This document shows positions 1-7,988 of a DNA stretch of 64,000 nucleotides, piece by piece. Each line of letters opens with the position of its first letter. Positions within the stretch are counted from its first letter, which is position 1. Position numbers and translations under genes: made by a program. The stretch covers positions 2,021,677 through 2,085,676 of the forward strand of contig NZ_FYDE01000005.1 in NCBI RefSeq assembly GCF_900186535.1, in the 5' to 3' direction. The DNA comes from Marasmitruncus massiliensis (GTDB lineage Bacteria > Bacillota > Clostridia > Oscillospirales > Ruminococcaceae). The notes below the pieces were generated by a model that was not told where the DNA came from, made no database searches, and worked only from the letters and a program-made list of their open reading frames with translations.

Positions 1-227
1 TAGATTCCGGCCTTTTCAAACAGCTGCAACATTGTCCCGCGGTCAAGTCCCAAGTCCGCGAGGACCGGATCTCCCTCCTTGGTATCCCGGGTAAGCGCTC
101 CCCAACCCTCCGGCACAGAGAGTTTCATGTCCAATCCCGGAATCGCATTATTTTTTTCCGCCGCGGAAATAGGCATACCTGCAAACAGCAGCAGGCAGCA
201 TATCAGCAGCACAACCCATTTTCTCAT
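1..227 (-). CDS. Secreted protein of unknown function (C-terminal part outside window)
   Basis: Only the first 75 codons are in the window; the gene runs off the left edge. The start ATG at 227 follows a good ribosome-binding site (AAAGGAGTAAGG). The protein opens with a typical Sec signal peptide: MRK, a hydrophobic stretch rich in Val, Leu and Cys, then a likely signal peptidase I site after PISA. The mature part begins AEKNNAIPGLDMKLSVPEGW, so it is probably exported. It follows the upstream gene by 17 nt and is probably the last visible gene of the PHP operon. I do not recognise the family. Confidence 0.75.
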   Translation of the reverse strand, partial: MRKWVVLLICCLLLFAGMPISAAEKNNAIPGLDMKLSVPEGWGALTRDTKEGDPVLADLGLDRGTMLQLFEKAGI

Positions 228-244
228 CCTTACTCCTTTATCAC

Positions 245-802
245 TTACCGGATCAACTGCATCCGCAGCATAATCTGAGTGCAATACATCATAAAATAGT
301 CTGTTAGCTCCGCACCGTAACGGATAAAAACAGGATCCCCTTCCTTATCGCAGAGCTGCGCAAATACCCGGCCGACAGCCTCGGATTTTTCGGGAGCAGA
401 GCGACGGGCCAGCATATAAAGTGAAAATGCCGCGCTATCATTGATCAGGTCATAAAGTTCTGCCGACTGCTGGCGGACACTTTCATAGAAAGAGGATAAA
501 ACCGACTGCGCTACAATGGAATTTGGGGCCATATCTTCTACCACGCGATTGACAACATAGGCAAACAGTACTTTACGCTGCGCCATCGTGTTATCATTGT
601 CAAATACGCCGACTCCAAAGAGAGTGGCACCTTTTGACGGAACAGTCAACTCTGCTGCAAACTGCTGCCCTAGTTTGCGGGCTTTATCCATATTTCCATT
701 TGACTTTTCACGTACAAACGCATTAGCGGCACCTTCAGACGTATCAAATACCTCTGAAATCCGTTCAGGCGCTATTTTCATATCGCTGTCGTCAAATTGC
801 AC
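245..802 (-). CDS. Conserved-looking protein of unknown function, 185 aa
   Basis: I do not recognise this protein. It has no signal peptide, membrane segment or nucleotide-binding motif that I can see; it looks soluble and mostly helical in its second half (FYESVRQQSAELYDLINDS, then LYMLARR). The start is read as GTG at 802 behind AGGTAAAGGCGGGTG; an in-frame ATG lies at 781. It sits between the TSCPD gene (20 nt upstream) and the exported protein (17 nt downstream), all on the minus strand, so cotranscription with the PHP gene is likely. Function is open. Confidence 0.75.
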   Translation of the reverse strand: MQFDDSDMKIAPERISEVFDTSEGAANAFVREKSNGNMDKARKLGQQFAAELTVPSKGATLFGVGVFDNDNTMAQRKVLFAYVVNRVVEDMAPNSIVAQSVLSSFYESVRQQSAELYDLINDSAAFSLYMLARRSAPEKSEAVGRVFAQLCDKEGDPVFIRYGAELTDYFMMYCTQIMLRMQLIR

Positions 803-822
803 AGAAACACACCCGCCTTTAC

Positions 823-1110
823 CTAAATTTCCCTGGTCTCCTGATGAATTGCCTGTTTCAACGCTTTTACCAGCTGATCCGGGCAGGAAGTATCCCTTGC
901 GCCGCAGCGGATGCCTTCCAGCAAATCAATCACATCTTTTATCTTTTTTCCTTTTACAAGCGCACAGATTCCCTGCAGATTCCCGTCACAGCCCCCAATA
1001 AATTCAACGTTCCGGATGATATCGCCCTCAACATCGATATTGATGAATCGAGAGCAAACCCCCTTGGTTTTATAGCTGATTTTCAAAGATTGTGCTCCAT
1101 TTCCTGTCAT
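823..1110 (-). CDS. TSCPD domain protein (TIGR03905-like)
   Basis: A 95-residue protein carrying the Thr-Ser-Cys-Pro-Asp signature (DTSCPDQL near residue 73) and several Cys residues (CSRF, GGCDGNLQGICAL) that mark the small stand-alone TSCPD family common in Clostridia. The domain also occurs at the C-terminus of some ribonucleotide reductases, but the stand-alone family has no firmly assigned role. Its ATG overlaps the stop codon of the PHP gene by 4 nt (ATGA), indicating translational coupling. The Cys spacing suggests metal or thiol chemistry, which is inference. Confidence 0.85.
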   Translation of the reverse strand: MTGNGAQSLKISYKTKGVCSRFINIDVEGDIIRNVEFIGGCDGNLQGICALVKGKKIKDVIDLLEGIRCGARDTSCPDQLVKALKQAIHQETREI

Positions 1111-1946
1111 TTATGTTCTTTGCTTTTAGCAAGTTTAAAAATACGCTCCAGATTTTCCTGTGTCGTAAGGCAGGTGCCAAGCGGATTCGGGTGCTGGCTG
1201 TTTGCACCGTGAAAATCGGTACCGCCTGTGGAAAGCAGACCATATTCCTGTATGACCGCGTCTATTTCCGGAATATCTTCCTCGTTCACACGGGGATGGT
1301 AACGTTCCACTCCGTCAATCAGCCCTTCAGCAGCCAGTTCACGCATCAGCTCCACAGAACGGTAAACAGATGGATGCGCCAGTACGCACACGCCCCCCGC
1401 GGTGCGGATCAGCTTCGCGGCTTCCCGCACATCCGGGTAAGAATGAGGCACATAGCAGCTGCCTTTTGAACTTAAAATCTGATGGAACAGAGAGCCGTAG
1501 ATGGAATCCGCATACCCCAAATCCATCAGGGCGTTCATAATATGTGCAGAAAACAGCGACGCGGCACCGGAAGAAAATTTATGCACATGCTCCTCTGTCA
1601 GCGGAAATTGCCTCATCACCTTCCGAAGGCTGGCCCGCATCGAGGCATCGCGGCTTTCCGTAGTTCGTTTCAGCATTCCTACCAGCCGGTCAGGGTTTTG
1701 CGGCAGATAACATAGAAGATGGACTTTTCTCTTCCGCTGCTGGTCGTAGGCAGATATTTCCGTTCCAGAAACGATCCCAATGCCAATCCGTCTCCCAAGC
1801 TGCTCCGCGCGCTTGATGCCAGCCATGGTATCATGGTCAGTTACCGCAACAAAATCAAGCCCGCTTCTTTTGGCATAAGTAATCAAATCGTCTATGCCCA
1901 TCGAACCGTCAGAAAAACGCGTGTGGCAATGCAAGTCGCCAATCAT
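1107..1946 (-). CDS. PHP domain phosphoesterase, YciV/TrpH type
   Basis: Predicted metal-dependent phosphoesterase of 279 residues. Visible PHP motifs are DLHCHTRFSDG at the N-terminus, TDHDTM near residue 37, LAHPSVY, and a C-terminal GGTDFHG, which together supply the trinuclear metal ligands. The family includes nucleoside 3',5'-bisphosphate and oligonucleotide phosphatases (RNase AM/TrpH); the substrate here is not known. The start at 1946 is preferred over an upstream in-frame ATG at 1970, because the promoter would begin transcription at about 1972, leaving the first ATG leaderless, while 1946 follows GGGGGG and fits the usual M-x-x-DLH start. First gene of the operon. Confidence 0.88.
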   Translation of the reverse strand: MIGDLHCHTRFSDGSMGIDDLITYAKRSGLDFVAVTDHDTMAGIKRAEQLGRRIGIGIVSGTEISAYDQQRKRKVHLLCYLPQNPDRLVGMLKRTTESRDASMRASLRKVMRQFPLTEEHVHKFSSGAASLFSAHIMNALMDLGYADSIYGSLFHQILSSKGSCYVPHSYPDVREAAKLIRTAGGVCVLAHPSVYRSVELMRELAAEGLIDGVERYHPRVNEEDIPEIDAVIQEYGLLSTGGTDFHGANSQHPNPLGTCLTTQENLERIFKLAKSKEHK

Positions 1947-1978
1947 AGTTTCGCCCCCCGTTCCCAGCATATATAAAT

Positions 1979-2008
1979 ATTATACAACGTTTTGCACTTT
2001 TGGTGCAA
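1979..2008 (-). promoter_or_regulatory. Sigma-A-type promoter of the PHP operon, with inverted repeat
   Basis: On the minus strand TTGCAC (2003-2008) and TATAAT (1979-1984) are 18 nt apart. The -35 hexamer is also one arm of an inverted repeat, TTGCAC-CAAAA-GTGCAA (1992-2008), which could be an operator. This placement supports the downstream start codon of the PHP gene. Confidence 0.65.
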
Positions 2009-2016
2009 CTTATATT

Positions 2017-2044
2017 TTGAAATATCGGCATGATGTGCTATAAT
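2017..2044 (+). promoter_or_regulatory. Promoter of dnaD-dnaI
   Basis: TTGAAA (2017-2022) and TATAAT (2039-2044) with 16-nt spacing and an extended -10 (TGC just before TATAAT). It is divergent from, and about 10 nt away from, the PHP operon promoter. The leader to the dnaD start is roughly 85 nt. Confidence 0.65.
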
Positions 2045-2134
2045 AATGTTTGCCAATTCAGGTACTTTTTAAAGGATCTAACAGTTCCATACCTTTGTTT
2101 CGCTGTAAATTATTGTTTAACTTTGGAGTGTGTT

Positions 2135-3163
2135 ATGGCTTATCTAATTGACTCTGGTATATGGTCTTCTGTGTTTGCCGTTCCTTCGGCAATCGTAGAC
2201 CAGCACATTAAAATGTGTTCCCCTCTGTCGCTGAAAGTTCTGCTGGTCATGCTGCGGCACCCCGGAAAAGCAGTTGACGCCGAATGGCTTTCCGGGCAGC
2301 TCAACATGACTCCCGCGGATATTTCCGACGCTTTGGGATACTGGATCGGCGCCGGAATTGTATCAAACACAACATTTCCCACACAGCCGTCCGAACCACA
2401 GGAACAAATTCCGGCAGTCAAAAAAAGCTCTGCCGCCGAACCTGTTGTTACGGAAACAAAAAATGAGGCAACCGGTCAGAGAATTATCACCATTGCATCG
2501 CGTCCGAAGATTACCCGCGAAGATGTGATACAAATCGCACAGGGCGACCATTCTATCGCCCAGCTTTTACGGGAGGCGCAAAGTATTCTCGGCGCGCCTT
2601 TGACGCCTGTGGAGAGTGAAATTCTTGTGGCGCTCTGCAGTTATTACGGCATGCGGTCGGATGCTGTCATGATGCTGCTCCAATACTGCGTTTCAATCGG
2701 GCATAAGAGTATGAGTTATGTGGAAAAAACAGCCGCGAACTGGCTGGACCGGGGTATTATCACCCATGAGCAGGTTGAACGCGAAATCCTCCGGCTTACC
2801 GCGGAAAATGAAAACGAGAAAAAAATCCTCAAGGCCTTCGGACTTTACAACCGGGGGCTGACCCCGAAAGAAAAAGAATATATCCCCCGCTGGTTTTCAC
2901 TTGGTCTGGATGAGGTATTGATTTTCCTTGCCTGCGAACGGGCAGTCGAAAATACCGGAAAAGTCTCCTTTGCCTACGCAGATAAAATCCTGACCTCCTG
3001 GAAAGCCAAAGGAATCACCACGGTAAAGGCCGCCACTGAAGATCTGAACAGTTTTTCCAAACAGCCTGAGCCAAAACAAAACAAGTCGGCGCAGACCGGG
3101 GGGGATTCCTCCCTCGATATGGATAAAATCCGCCAGCTTCTGCATCAGCCGTTTCATGAGTAA
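2135..3163 (+). CDS. dnaD: DnaD domain replication initiation protein
   Basis: A 342-residue primosome protein of the DnaD/DnaB family, which remodels DNA at the origin and helps recruit the helicase loader. The N-terminal part (LSLKVLLVMLRHPG through LSGQLNMTPADISDALGYW) resembles a winged helix; two DnaB_2/DnaD-like helical repeats follow (around residues 140-215 and 220-300) with a low-complexity tail. The start MAYLIDSG at 2135 follows TTGGAGTG; a longer frame from 2030 lacks a ribosome-binding site and overlaps the promoter. It is directly upstream of a DnaI-like ATPase gene, the usual functional partner. Confidence 0.85.
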   Translation: MAYLIDSGIWSSVFAVPSAIVDQHIKMCSPLSLKVLLVMLRHPGKAVDAEWLSGQLNMTPADISDALGYWIGAGIVSNTTFPTQPSEPQEQIPAVKKSSAAEPVVTETKNEATGQRIITIASRPKITREDVIQIAQGDHSIAQLLREAQSILGAPLTPVESEILVALCSYYGMRSDAVMMLLQYCVSIGHKSMSYVEKTAANWLDRGIITHEQVEREILRLTAENENEKKILKAFGLYNRGLTPKEKEYIPRWFSLGLDEVLIFLACERAVENTGKVSFAYADKILTSWKAKGITTVKAATEDLNSFSKQPEPKQNKSAQTGGDSSLDMDKIRQLLHQPFHE

Positions 3164-3183
3164 TCGGATTTTGGAGGATACAT

Positions 3184-4179
3184 ATGGGCTATTCGAAAGA
3201 CATCTACCAAAAAGCGCAGCAGATTCTGGACGAATCGAGAACCCGCGCCGAACGGGAGGCGGACCTGCGGCGAACCCGCCTTTATGAACAGTATCCACAG
3301 CTGCGGGAAATTGAAAATCGTCTGGCAAAAACCGGAATTTCGGCCGCACGTGCGGCAATCAGCGGCGGAGACCAGGCCGTCCGGCTGATTGAGCAGCTGA
3401 AGGAAAGCAATCTCGGCCTCCAGCGCCAGAGAGCCAAGCTGTTGTCTGACGCGGGTCTGCCCCCTGATTATCTGGAAGTGCATTATGCATGCAAACAGTG
3501 TCAGGATACCGGATTGATCGGCCAGCGTCAGTGCGGGTGCTTATCTGCTCTTTTGAGAAAACTCGCTTATCAGAAGCTGAGCGACACCAGCAGCGCCGAG
3601 GAATGCCGTTTTCAGAATTTTCATCTGGATTACTACTCCGAGCAGCCATCCGGGCCTTACAATGTGGTACCCCGCCGCGCGATGGAAAAGGTTTTTTCCT
3701 TTTGTACAGCATATGCCCGTACCTTTTCGGACAGAAGCGAGAGTCTCTTGCTTTGCGGCGGGACCGGGCTTGGAAAAACCCATCTTTCGCTTGCAATTGC
3801 CTTTGAGGTCATTCAAAGCGGCTTCGGCGTGGTTTACACCACATCCCAGCGCCTTTTGGACAAACTGCAGTCTCAGCAGTTTTCCCGTGGCTATCAGGAT
3901 GACACCGATTATCAGGCACTGGCGCTTTCCTGCGACCTGCTGATTATCGACGATCTCGGCGCCGAATTTTCCACGAGCTTTACGGTTGCCGCACTGTATA
4001 ATATCATCAACACCCGCATCATCGAGCGGCGCCCCACCATCATCAGCACCAATTTTGATGAGCAGGTTCTTCGGGAACGGTATGGGGACCGCATTCTTTC
4101 CAGGCTGCTCTGCGCCTATCGCCCCCTGCAATTTTACGGAGAAGATATCCGGATGCTGAAACGGTTCAGATCGAAATAG
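3184..4179 (+). CDS. dnaI: DnaC/DnaI-like helicase-loader AAA+ ATPase
   Basis: A 331-residue helicase loader expected to deliver the replicative helicase to DNA. It has a helical N-terminus, a Cys cluster resembling the DnaI zinc-binding region (CKQCQDTG then QCGC, residues about 103-119), Walker A GGTGLGKTHLS near residue 193, Walker B LLIIDDLGAE near 257 and a sensor-like ISTNFD. The ATG has a strong TTGGAGGATACAT site 20 nt after dnaD. Transcription should end at the hairpin 12 nt past the stop codon. Confidence 0.88.
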   Translation: MGYSKDIYQKAQQILDESRTRAEREADLRRTRLYEQYPQLREIENRLAKTGISAARAAISGGDQAVRLIEQLKESNLGLQRQRAKLLSDAGLPPDYLEVHYACKQCQDTGLIGQRQCGCLSALLRKLAYQKLSDTSSAEECRFQNFHLDYYSEQPSGPYNVVPRRAMEKVFSFCTAYARTFSDRSESLLLCGGTGLGKTHLSLAIAFEVIQSGFGVVYTTSQRLLDKLQSQQFSRGYQDDTDYQALALSCDLLIIDDLGAEFSTSFTVAALYNIINTRIIERRPTIISTNFDEQVLRERYGDRILSRLLCAYRPLQFYGEDIRMLKRFRSK

Positions 4180-4191
4180 GGATTTGACAAA

Positions 4192-4230
4192 AAGAAGCCG
4201 GCCCAAAAGGGTCGGCTTCTTCATTATTTT
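4192..4230. terminator. Bidirectional terminator between dnaI and leuD
   Basis: A 13-bp stem (4192-4204 with 4209-4221, one G.U pair) with an AAAA loop. T-runs follow on both strands (TTTTTTT on plus, TTTTTG on minus), so it can end both the dnaI and the leu transcripts. Confidence 0.9.
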
Positions 4231-4718
4231 TTTGCTTTTGCTTTGATGGCATTCAGCAGCCCGTTGGCGTCAATGATCTCCTTAATAAAAGCCGGAAACG
4301 GAATGGCGGAATAGCTTTCGTTCTTCGAAAGATTGGCAATGATTCCGGTATCAAAATCGATCTCCACTTTATCGCCATTTTCAATCGCGTTGCTTGCTTC
4401 CTCACATTCCAGAATCGGAAGCCCGATATTAATGGCGTTGCGGTAAAAAATCCGCGCAAATGTTTTGGCGATCACACAGGAAATCCCGTTTTCTTTAATC
4501 ACCATCGGAGCATGTTCGCGTGAGGAACCACAACCAAAATTAAATCCTCCCACAATGATATCGCCAGGTTTTACCCTTTTGACAAAGTCACTGTCAATGT
4601 CCTCCATGCAATGCGTAGCCAATTCCCTGCGGTCGGAAATGTTCAGACAGCGGGCGGGGATAATGACATCCGTATCGATGTTATCGCCGTATTTATGCAC
4701 TGTACCGATTGCTTTCAT
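4224..4718 (-). CDS. leuD: 3-isopropylmalate dehydratase small subunit
   Basis: Small subunit (164 aa) of isopropylmalate isomerase, which converts 2- to 3-isopropylmalate in leucine synthesis. It shows [15 protein letters not shown] and the signature [11 protein letters not shown]. The short length matches the archaeal/clostridial LeuD type rather than the roughly 200-residue proteobacterial one. The ATG overlaps the leuC stop by 4 nt, with AAAAGGAGG upstream. Last gene of the leu operon before the terminator. Confidence 0.95.
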   Translation of the reverse strand: MKAIGTVHKYGDNIDTDVIIPARCLNISDRRELATHCMEDIDSDFVKRVKPGDIIVGGFNFGCGSSREHAPMVIKENGISCVIAKTFARIFYRNAINIGLPILECEEASNAIENGDKVEIDFDTGIIANLSKNESYSAIPFPAFIKEIIDANGLLNAIKAKAKK

Positions 4719-5995
4719 ATGCTCGCTTCCTCCTTTTCAACCCGCTCCGGGTTCGCAATCTTGCCCGCGATCGCGCTGGCGGCCGCTACCGCCGGAGAAG
4801 CAAGGTAAACCTCAGAGTTCACATGCCCCATGCGGCCCACAAAATTGCGGTTCGTAGTCGCTACGCAGCGTTCCCCTTCCGCCAGAATCCCCATGTGGCC
4901 TCCAAGGCACGGTCCGCAGGTAGGGGTGGAAACCGCGCATCCCGCGTTGATAAACGTCTCGATGTAACCCACTTTCATTGCTTCAAGATAGATCTGCTGG
5001 GTGCCGGGGATGATAATGCAGCGCACGTTGGGAGCAACCCTTCTCCCTGTGAAAAGATTCGCGGCAACCGCAAGGTCGCTGATGCGGCCATTGGTGCAGG
5101 AACCGATTATGACCTGATCGATAGGGATGTCGCCCACTTCCTCAATCGTGCGGGTATTCTCCGGCAGATGCGGGAACGAAACCGTCGGACGAATCCCGGA
5201 AAGATCCAGTTCGATAACGCGGTCATATGCGGCATCATCATCAGCTTTGAACACTTCAAATTCGCGGCTGACACGGCCTTTTTCGTATGTCAGAGTCACT
5301 TCGTCCACTTCAAAAATACCGTTTTTTGCACCCGCTTCAATCGCCATGTTCGCCATGGTGAGCCGATCGTCCATCGAGAGGTATTTCAGCCCCGGGCCGC
5401 CGAATTCCATCGACTTGTAAAGCGCGCCGTCCACGCCGATCATGCCGATGATGTGCAGGATCACATCTTTCCCGCTCACCCATTTGGACGGCCTGCCCGT
5501 CAGCTCAAACCGGATGGCGGACGGAACCTTGAACCAGCAGTAGCCGGTGGCCATTGCCGCCGCCATATCGGTGGAGCCGAACCCGGTGGAGAAAGCGCCC
5601 AGCGCGCCATAGGTACAGGTATGGCTGTCTGCACCCACCACCAGTTCGCCCGGCGCAACCAAGCCCTTTTCCGGCAGCAACGCATGTTCGATTCCCATAT
5701 CGCCCACGTCGAAGTAATGGACAATGTCGTATTTGTTCGCAAATTCCCTGCATCGTTTGGAAAGCTGAGCCGCTTTAATATCCTTGTTCGGGGTGAAATG
5801 GTCCAGCACGATCGCGATGCCCGCGCGATTGAAAACCTTGTTAAACCCATATTTTTCAAACTCATCGATCGCGACCGGCGTTGTGATGTCATTCCCCAGC
5901 ACAAGGTCAACCTTTGCGTTGATCAACTGTCCGGCCGTTACAGCCTGCAGCCCCGCCTTTTTTGCCAGAATTTTCTGGCTCATCGTCATTCCCAT
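4715..5995 (-). CDS. leuC: 3-isopropylmalate dehydratase large subunit
   Basis: Iron-sulfur (aconitase family) large subunit, 426 residues. Cluster Cys motifs are visible: IGSCTNGR near residue 286 and [13 protein letters not shown] near 345, plus [12 protein letters not shown]. The start [13 protein letters not shown] at 5995 follows GAGGAGGCAGCTT; a longer frame to 6046 has no ribosome-binding site. Together with the 164-residue LeuD it is the homoaconitase-like LeuCD type. It lies 75 nt after leuA and should be controlled by the T-box upstream of leuA. Confidence 0.95.
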   Translation of the reverse strand: MGMTMSQKILAKKAGLQAVTAGQLINAKVDLVLGNDITTPVAIDEFEKYGFNKVFNRAGIAIVLDHFTPNKDIKAAQLSKRCREFANKYDIVHYFDVGDMGIEHALLPEKGLVAPGELVVGADSHTCTYGALGAFSTGFGSTDMAAAMATGYCWFKVPSAIRFELTGRPSKWVSGKDVILHIIGMIGVDGALYKSMEFGGPGLKYLSMDDRLTMANMAIEAGAKNGIFEVDEVTLTYEKGRVSREFEVFKADDDAAYDRVIELDLSGIRPTVSFPHLPENTRTIEEVGDIPIDQVIIGSCTNGRISDLAVAANLFTGRRVAPNVRCIIIPGTQQIYLEAMKVGYIETFINAGCAVSTPTCGPCLGGHMGILAEGERCVATTNRNFVGRMGHVNSEVYLASPAVAAASAIAGKIANPERVEKEEASI

Positions 5996-6070
5996 AAGCT
6001 GCCTCCTCTTTTTCTTTATCATATCACCGCATGCTTCTGTCTGCAACCGCCTAACCGTGTCAGACAGGCG

Positions 6071-7600
6071 TTATTCCAGATTTGCTTTGGGCGCGGCGTT
6101 GATCGCTTTATTGATCGCGTTCAGGTAGGATTTAATGGATGCCTCTAAAATATCGGGAGATAAGCCGCGTCCTGTGACAAGATTTCCGTTGCAGCTGATT
6201 TTGCTGATTGCTTCCCCAAGCGCATCCTCGCCTTCGGTTACCGCGTTGATCGTCCAGTTTTCCAATTTGCTGTGGCAGCCGACGATTTGGTCAATTGCCT
6301 TAAACGCCGCATCGATCGGGCCTTCTCCGCGGGCAACCTGCTCGATCTCCTCCTGTCCGTCCTTTTCAAGCTTTACCACTGCGGTAGCGGAAATCACCGT
6401 TCCGCTGTTCACCACAAAACTTTTCAGCTTGTAGGTCTCTTTCACATTGGCAACAGCGGAAGCACCGATCAATGCCTCGATATCGCGGTCGGTAATCTCC
6501 TTCTTGCGGTCCGCAAGCACTTTGAAACGCTCAAATGCTTCCGCAACATCCGCCTCCTCCATTTTGTAGCCCAATTCCTCAATCCGGTCAATAAACGCAT
6601 GTTTCCCGGAATGCTTTCCGAGTACCATTTTGTTCTGATTGACACCGACATCCTCCGGAGACATAATCTCGTAGGTCATGCGGTTTGCCAGCACACCGTG
6701 CTGATGGATGCCGCTTTCATGGGCGAACGCGTTTGCCCCTACAATAGATTTGGTCGGGCTGATGGGAACGCCTGTAATCGTACTGAGCAATTTGCTGGTG
6801 CGGTAGATTTGTTTTGTGTGGATACCGGTTTCACAGTCATAGTAACCCTGCCTGGTTTTCAGCCCCATGACAATTTCTTCAAGCGCCGCGTTTCCCGCGC
6901 GTTCACCGATTCCGTTAACCGTACATTCCACCTGCGTCGCACCCGCCCGTATGCAGGCAAGCGAGGTGGCAACCGCAAGCCCCAGATCGTTATGATTATG
7001 CACAGAAAGATCGACATGCGGATTCTGTATATGGGTTTTGACGTAGGAGACCAGATCATACATTTCCGTTGGGGTGCTGTAACCGGTCGTGTCCGGAATG
7101 TTGATGGTGGAGGCACCCGCCGCGATGGCGGTGTTAAACACATGCACAAGAAAATCCTGATCGCTGCGGGAAGCGTCTTCGGCGGAAAATTCGACATCCG
7201 GGCAGAGGCTGCGTGCAAAGGCAACCATCTTCGCAACCCGCTCCACAACCTGATCCGGCGTCATTTTGAGCTTATACTGCATGTGGATATCACTTGTGGC
7301 TAAAAACACATGAATCCGAGGAGACTGCGCATACTTTACCGCGTCGTAAGCACGCTGTATATCCCCTTCCACACAGCGGGCAAGCCCCGCAATCGTGGAA
7401 CCTTTGATTGCCTTGGCAATGGCTTTTACCGATTCGAAATCGTCCGGAGAGGAAACCGGGAAACCGGCTTCAATAATATCTACTCCCAGCCGTTCCAATT
7501 GACGGGCCATTTCCATTTTCTCACTGAAATTCATGCTGCATCCGGGAGACTGCTCTCCATCGCGGAGGGTTGTGTCAAAAATCTTGATTCTTCTGCTCAT
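6071..7600 (-). CDS. leuA: 2-isopropylmalate synthase
   Basis: Catalyses the first committed step of leucine synthesis, condensing acetyl-CoA with 2-ketoisovalerate. The 509-residue protein has the HMGL-like TIM barrel with DTTLRDGEQSPG at the N-terminus and the metal-binding HNHNDLGLAVA near residue 202, then a linker and a C-terminal regulatory domain (from about residue 385) that normally binds leucine. The start at 7600 follows AAAGGTGAGAACAAG; an upstream ATG at 7618 lacks a site. First gene of leuACD; leuB is absent from this operon. Confidence 0.95.
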   Translation of the reverse strand: MSRRIKIFDTTLRDGEQSPGCSMNFSEKMEMARQLERLGVDIIEAGFPVSSPDDFESVKAIAKAIKGSTIAGLARCVEGDIQRAYDAVKYAQSPRIHVFLATSDIHMQYKLKMTPDQVVERVAKMVAFARSLCPDVEFSAEDASRSDQDFLVHVFNTAIAAGASTINIPDTTGYSTPTEMYDLVSYVKTHIQNPHVDLSVHNHNDLGLAVATSLACIRAGATQVECTVNGIGERAGNAALEEIVMGLKTRQGYYDCETGIHTKQIYRTSKLLSTITGVPISPTKSIVGANAFAHESGIHQHGVLANRMTYEIMSPEDVGVNQNKMVLGKHSGKHAFIDRIEELGYKMEEADVAEAFERFKVLADRKKEITDRDIEALIGASAVANVKETYKLKSFVVNSGTVISATAVVKLEKDGQEEIEQVARGEGPIDAAFKAIDQIVGCHSKLENWTINAVTEGEDALGEAISKISCNGNLVTGRGLSPDILEASIKSYLNAINKAINAAPKANLE

Positions 7601-7649
7601 CTTGTTCTCACCTTTCATACATGTTTTCAGAGGAATTTCGTCAAACGGA

Positions 7650-7930
7650 AAACAAAAAGACCTTCGTCTCTAAATAGAGACGAAGGTCTGAATCGACTTC
7701 CGTGGTACCACTCTGATTGGCTGCGTAAGCAACCCACTCGGCCGCATCTAACAATGCGCTCTCCAACTAACGGTGGGACTCCGGCCTTATCTACTCGCAT
7801 ATGCTTTCGAAAGACAGCTCAGGGGCGAGTTATTCACAAAAACGGTACCGCTTTTCACCAGCCAGCGGCTCTCTGCAACGCATCTCTTGTGTTTTGTTCC
7901 CCATCATAGCCTTTGACGTATTCATCTTGG
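7650..7930 (-). ncRNA. T-box leader, leucine type, upstream of leuA
   Basis: This gap of about 390 nt is a T-box riboswitch. Reading the minus strand: the motif GAACAAAACACAAGAGATGCG opens stem I; a specifier-loop-like segment GTGAATAACTCGCCCCTGAG carries CUC (7829-7827), a Leu codon; the conserved T-box sequence GAGTGGTACCACGG lies at 7713-7700; and a perfect 14-bp terminator (7658-7689) is followed by TTTTTG. Uncharged tRNA-Leu would pair with CUC and with the T-box UGGU bulge, stabilising the antiterminator and turning on leuACD. Confidence 0.92.
7658..7689 (-). terminator. T-box-controlled terminator
   Basis: A 14-bp perfect stem, AGACCTTCGTCTCT with its complement around AAAT or ATTT, followed on the minus strand by TTTTTG. 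Its 5' arm lies just after the T-box sequence, so antiterminator formation would disrupt it. Confidence 0.92.
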
Positions 7931-7935
7931 TTGCT

Positions 7936-7964
7936 ATCATAACGCTTTCTAAAACTCTTGTCAA
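7936..7964 (-). promoter_or_regulatory. Promoter of the leu T-box/leuACD operon
   Basis: A near-consensus sigma-A promoter on the minus strand: TTGACA (7959-7964), 17-nt spacer, TATGAT (7936-7941). The predicted start is near 7929, giving a leader of about 330 nt. Confidence 0.85.
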
Positions 7965-7988
7965 GTATTTTTTTGTTTCCTTTTAAAA

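Noticed and set aside
4709..6148. Long open frame (479 codons) opposite leuC
   Set aside because: Shadow of a strongly conserved gene; rich in Arg/His/Gly as expected for an antisense frame, with no start signal.
6272..7303. Long open frame opposite leuA
   Set aside because: Antisense shadow; LeuA motifs are continuous on the other strand.
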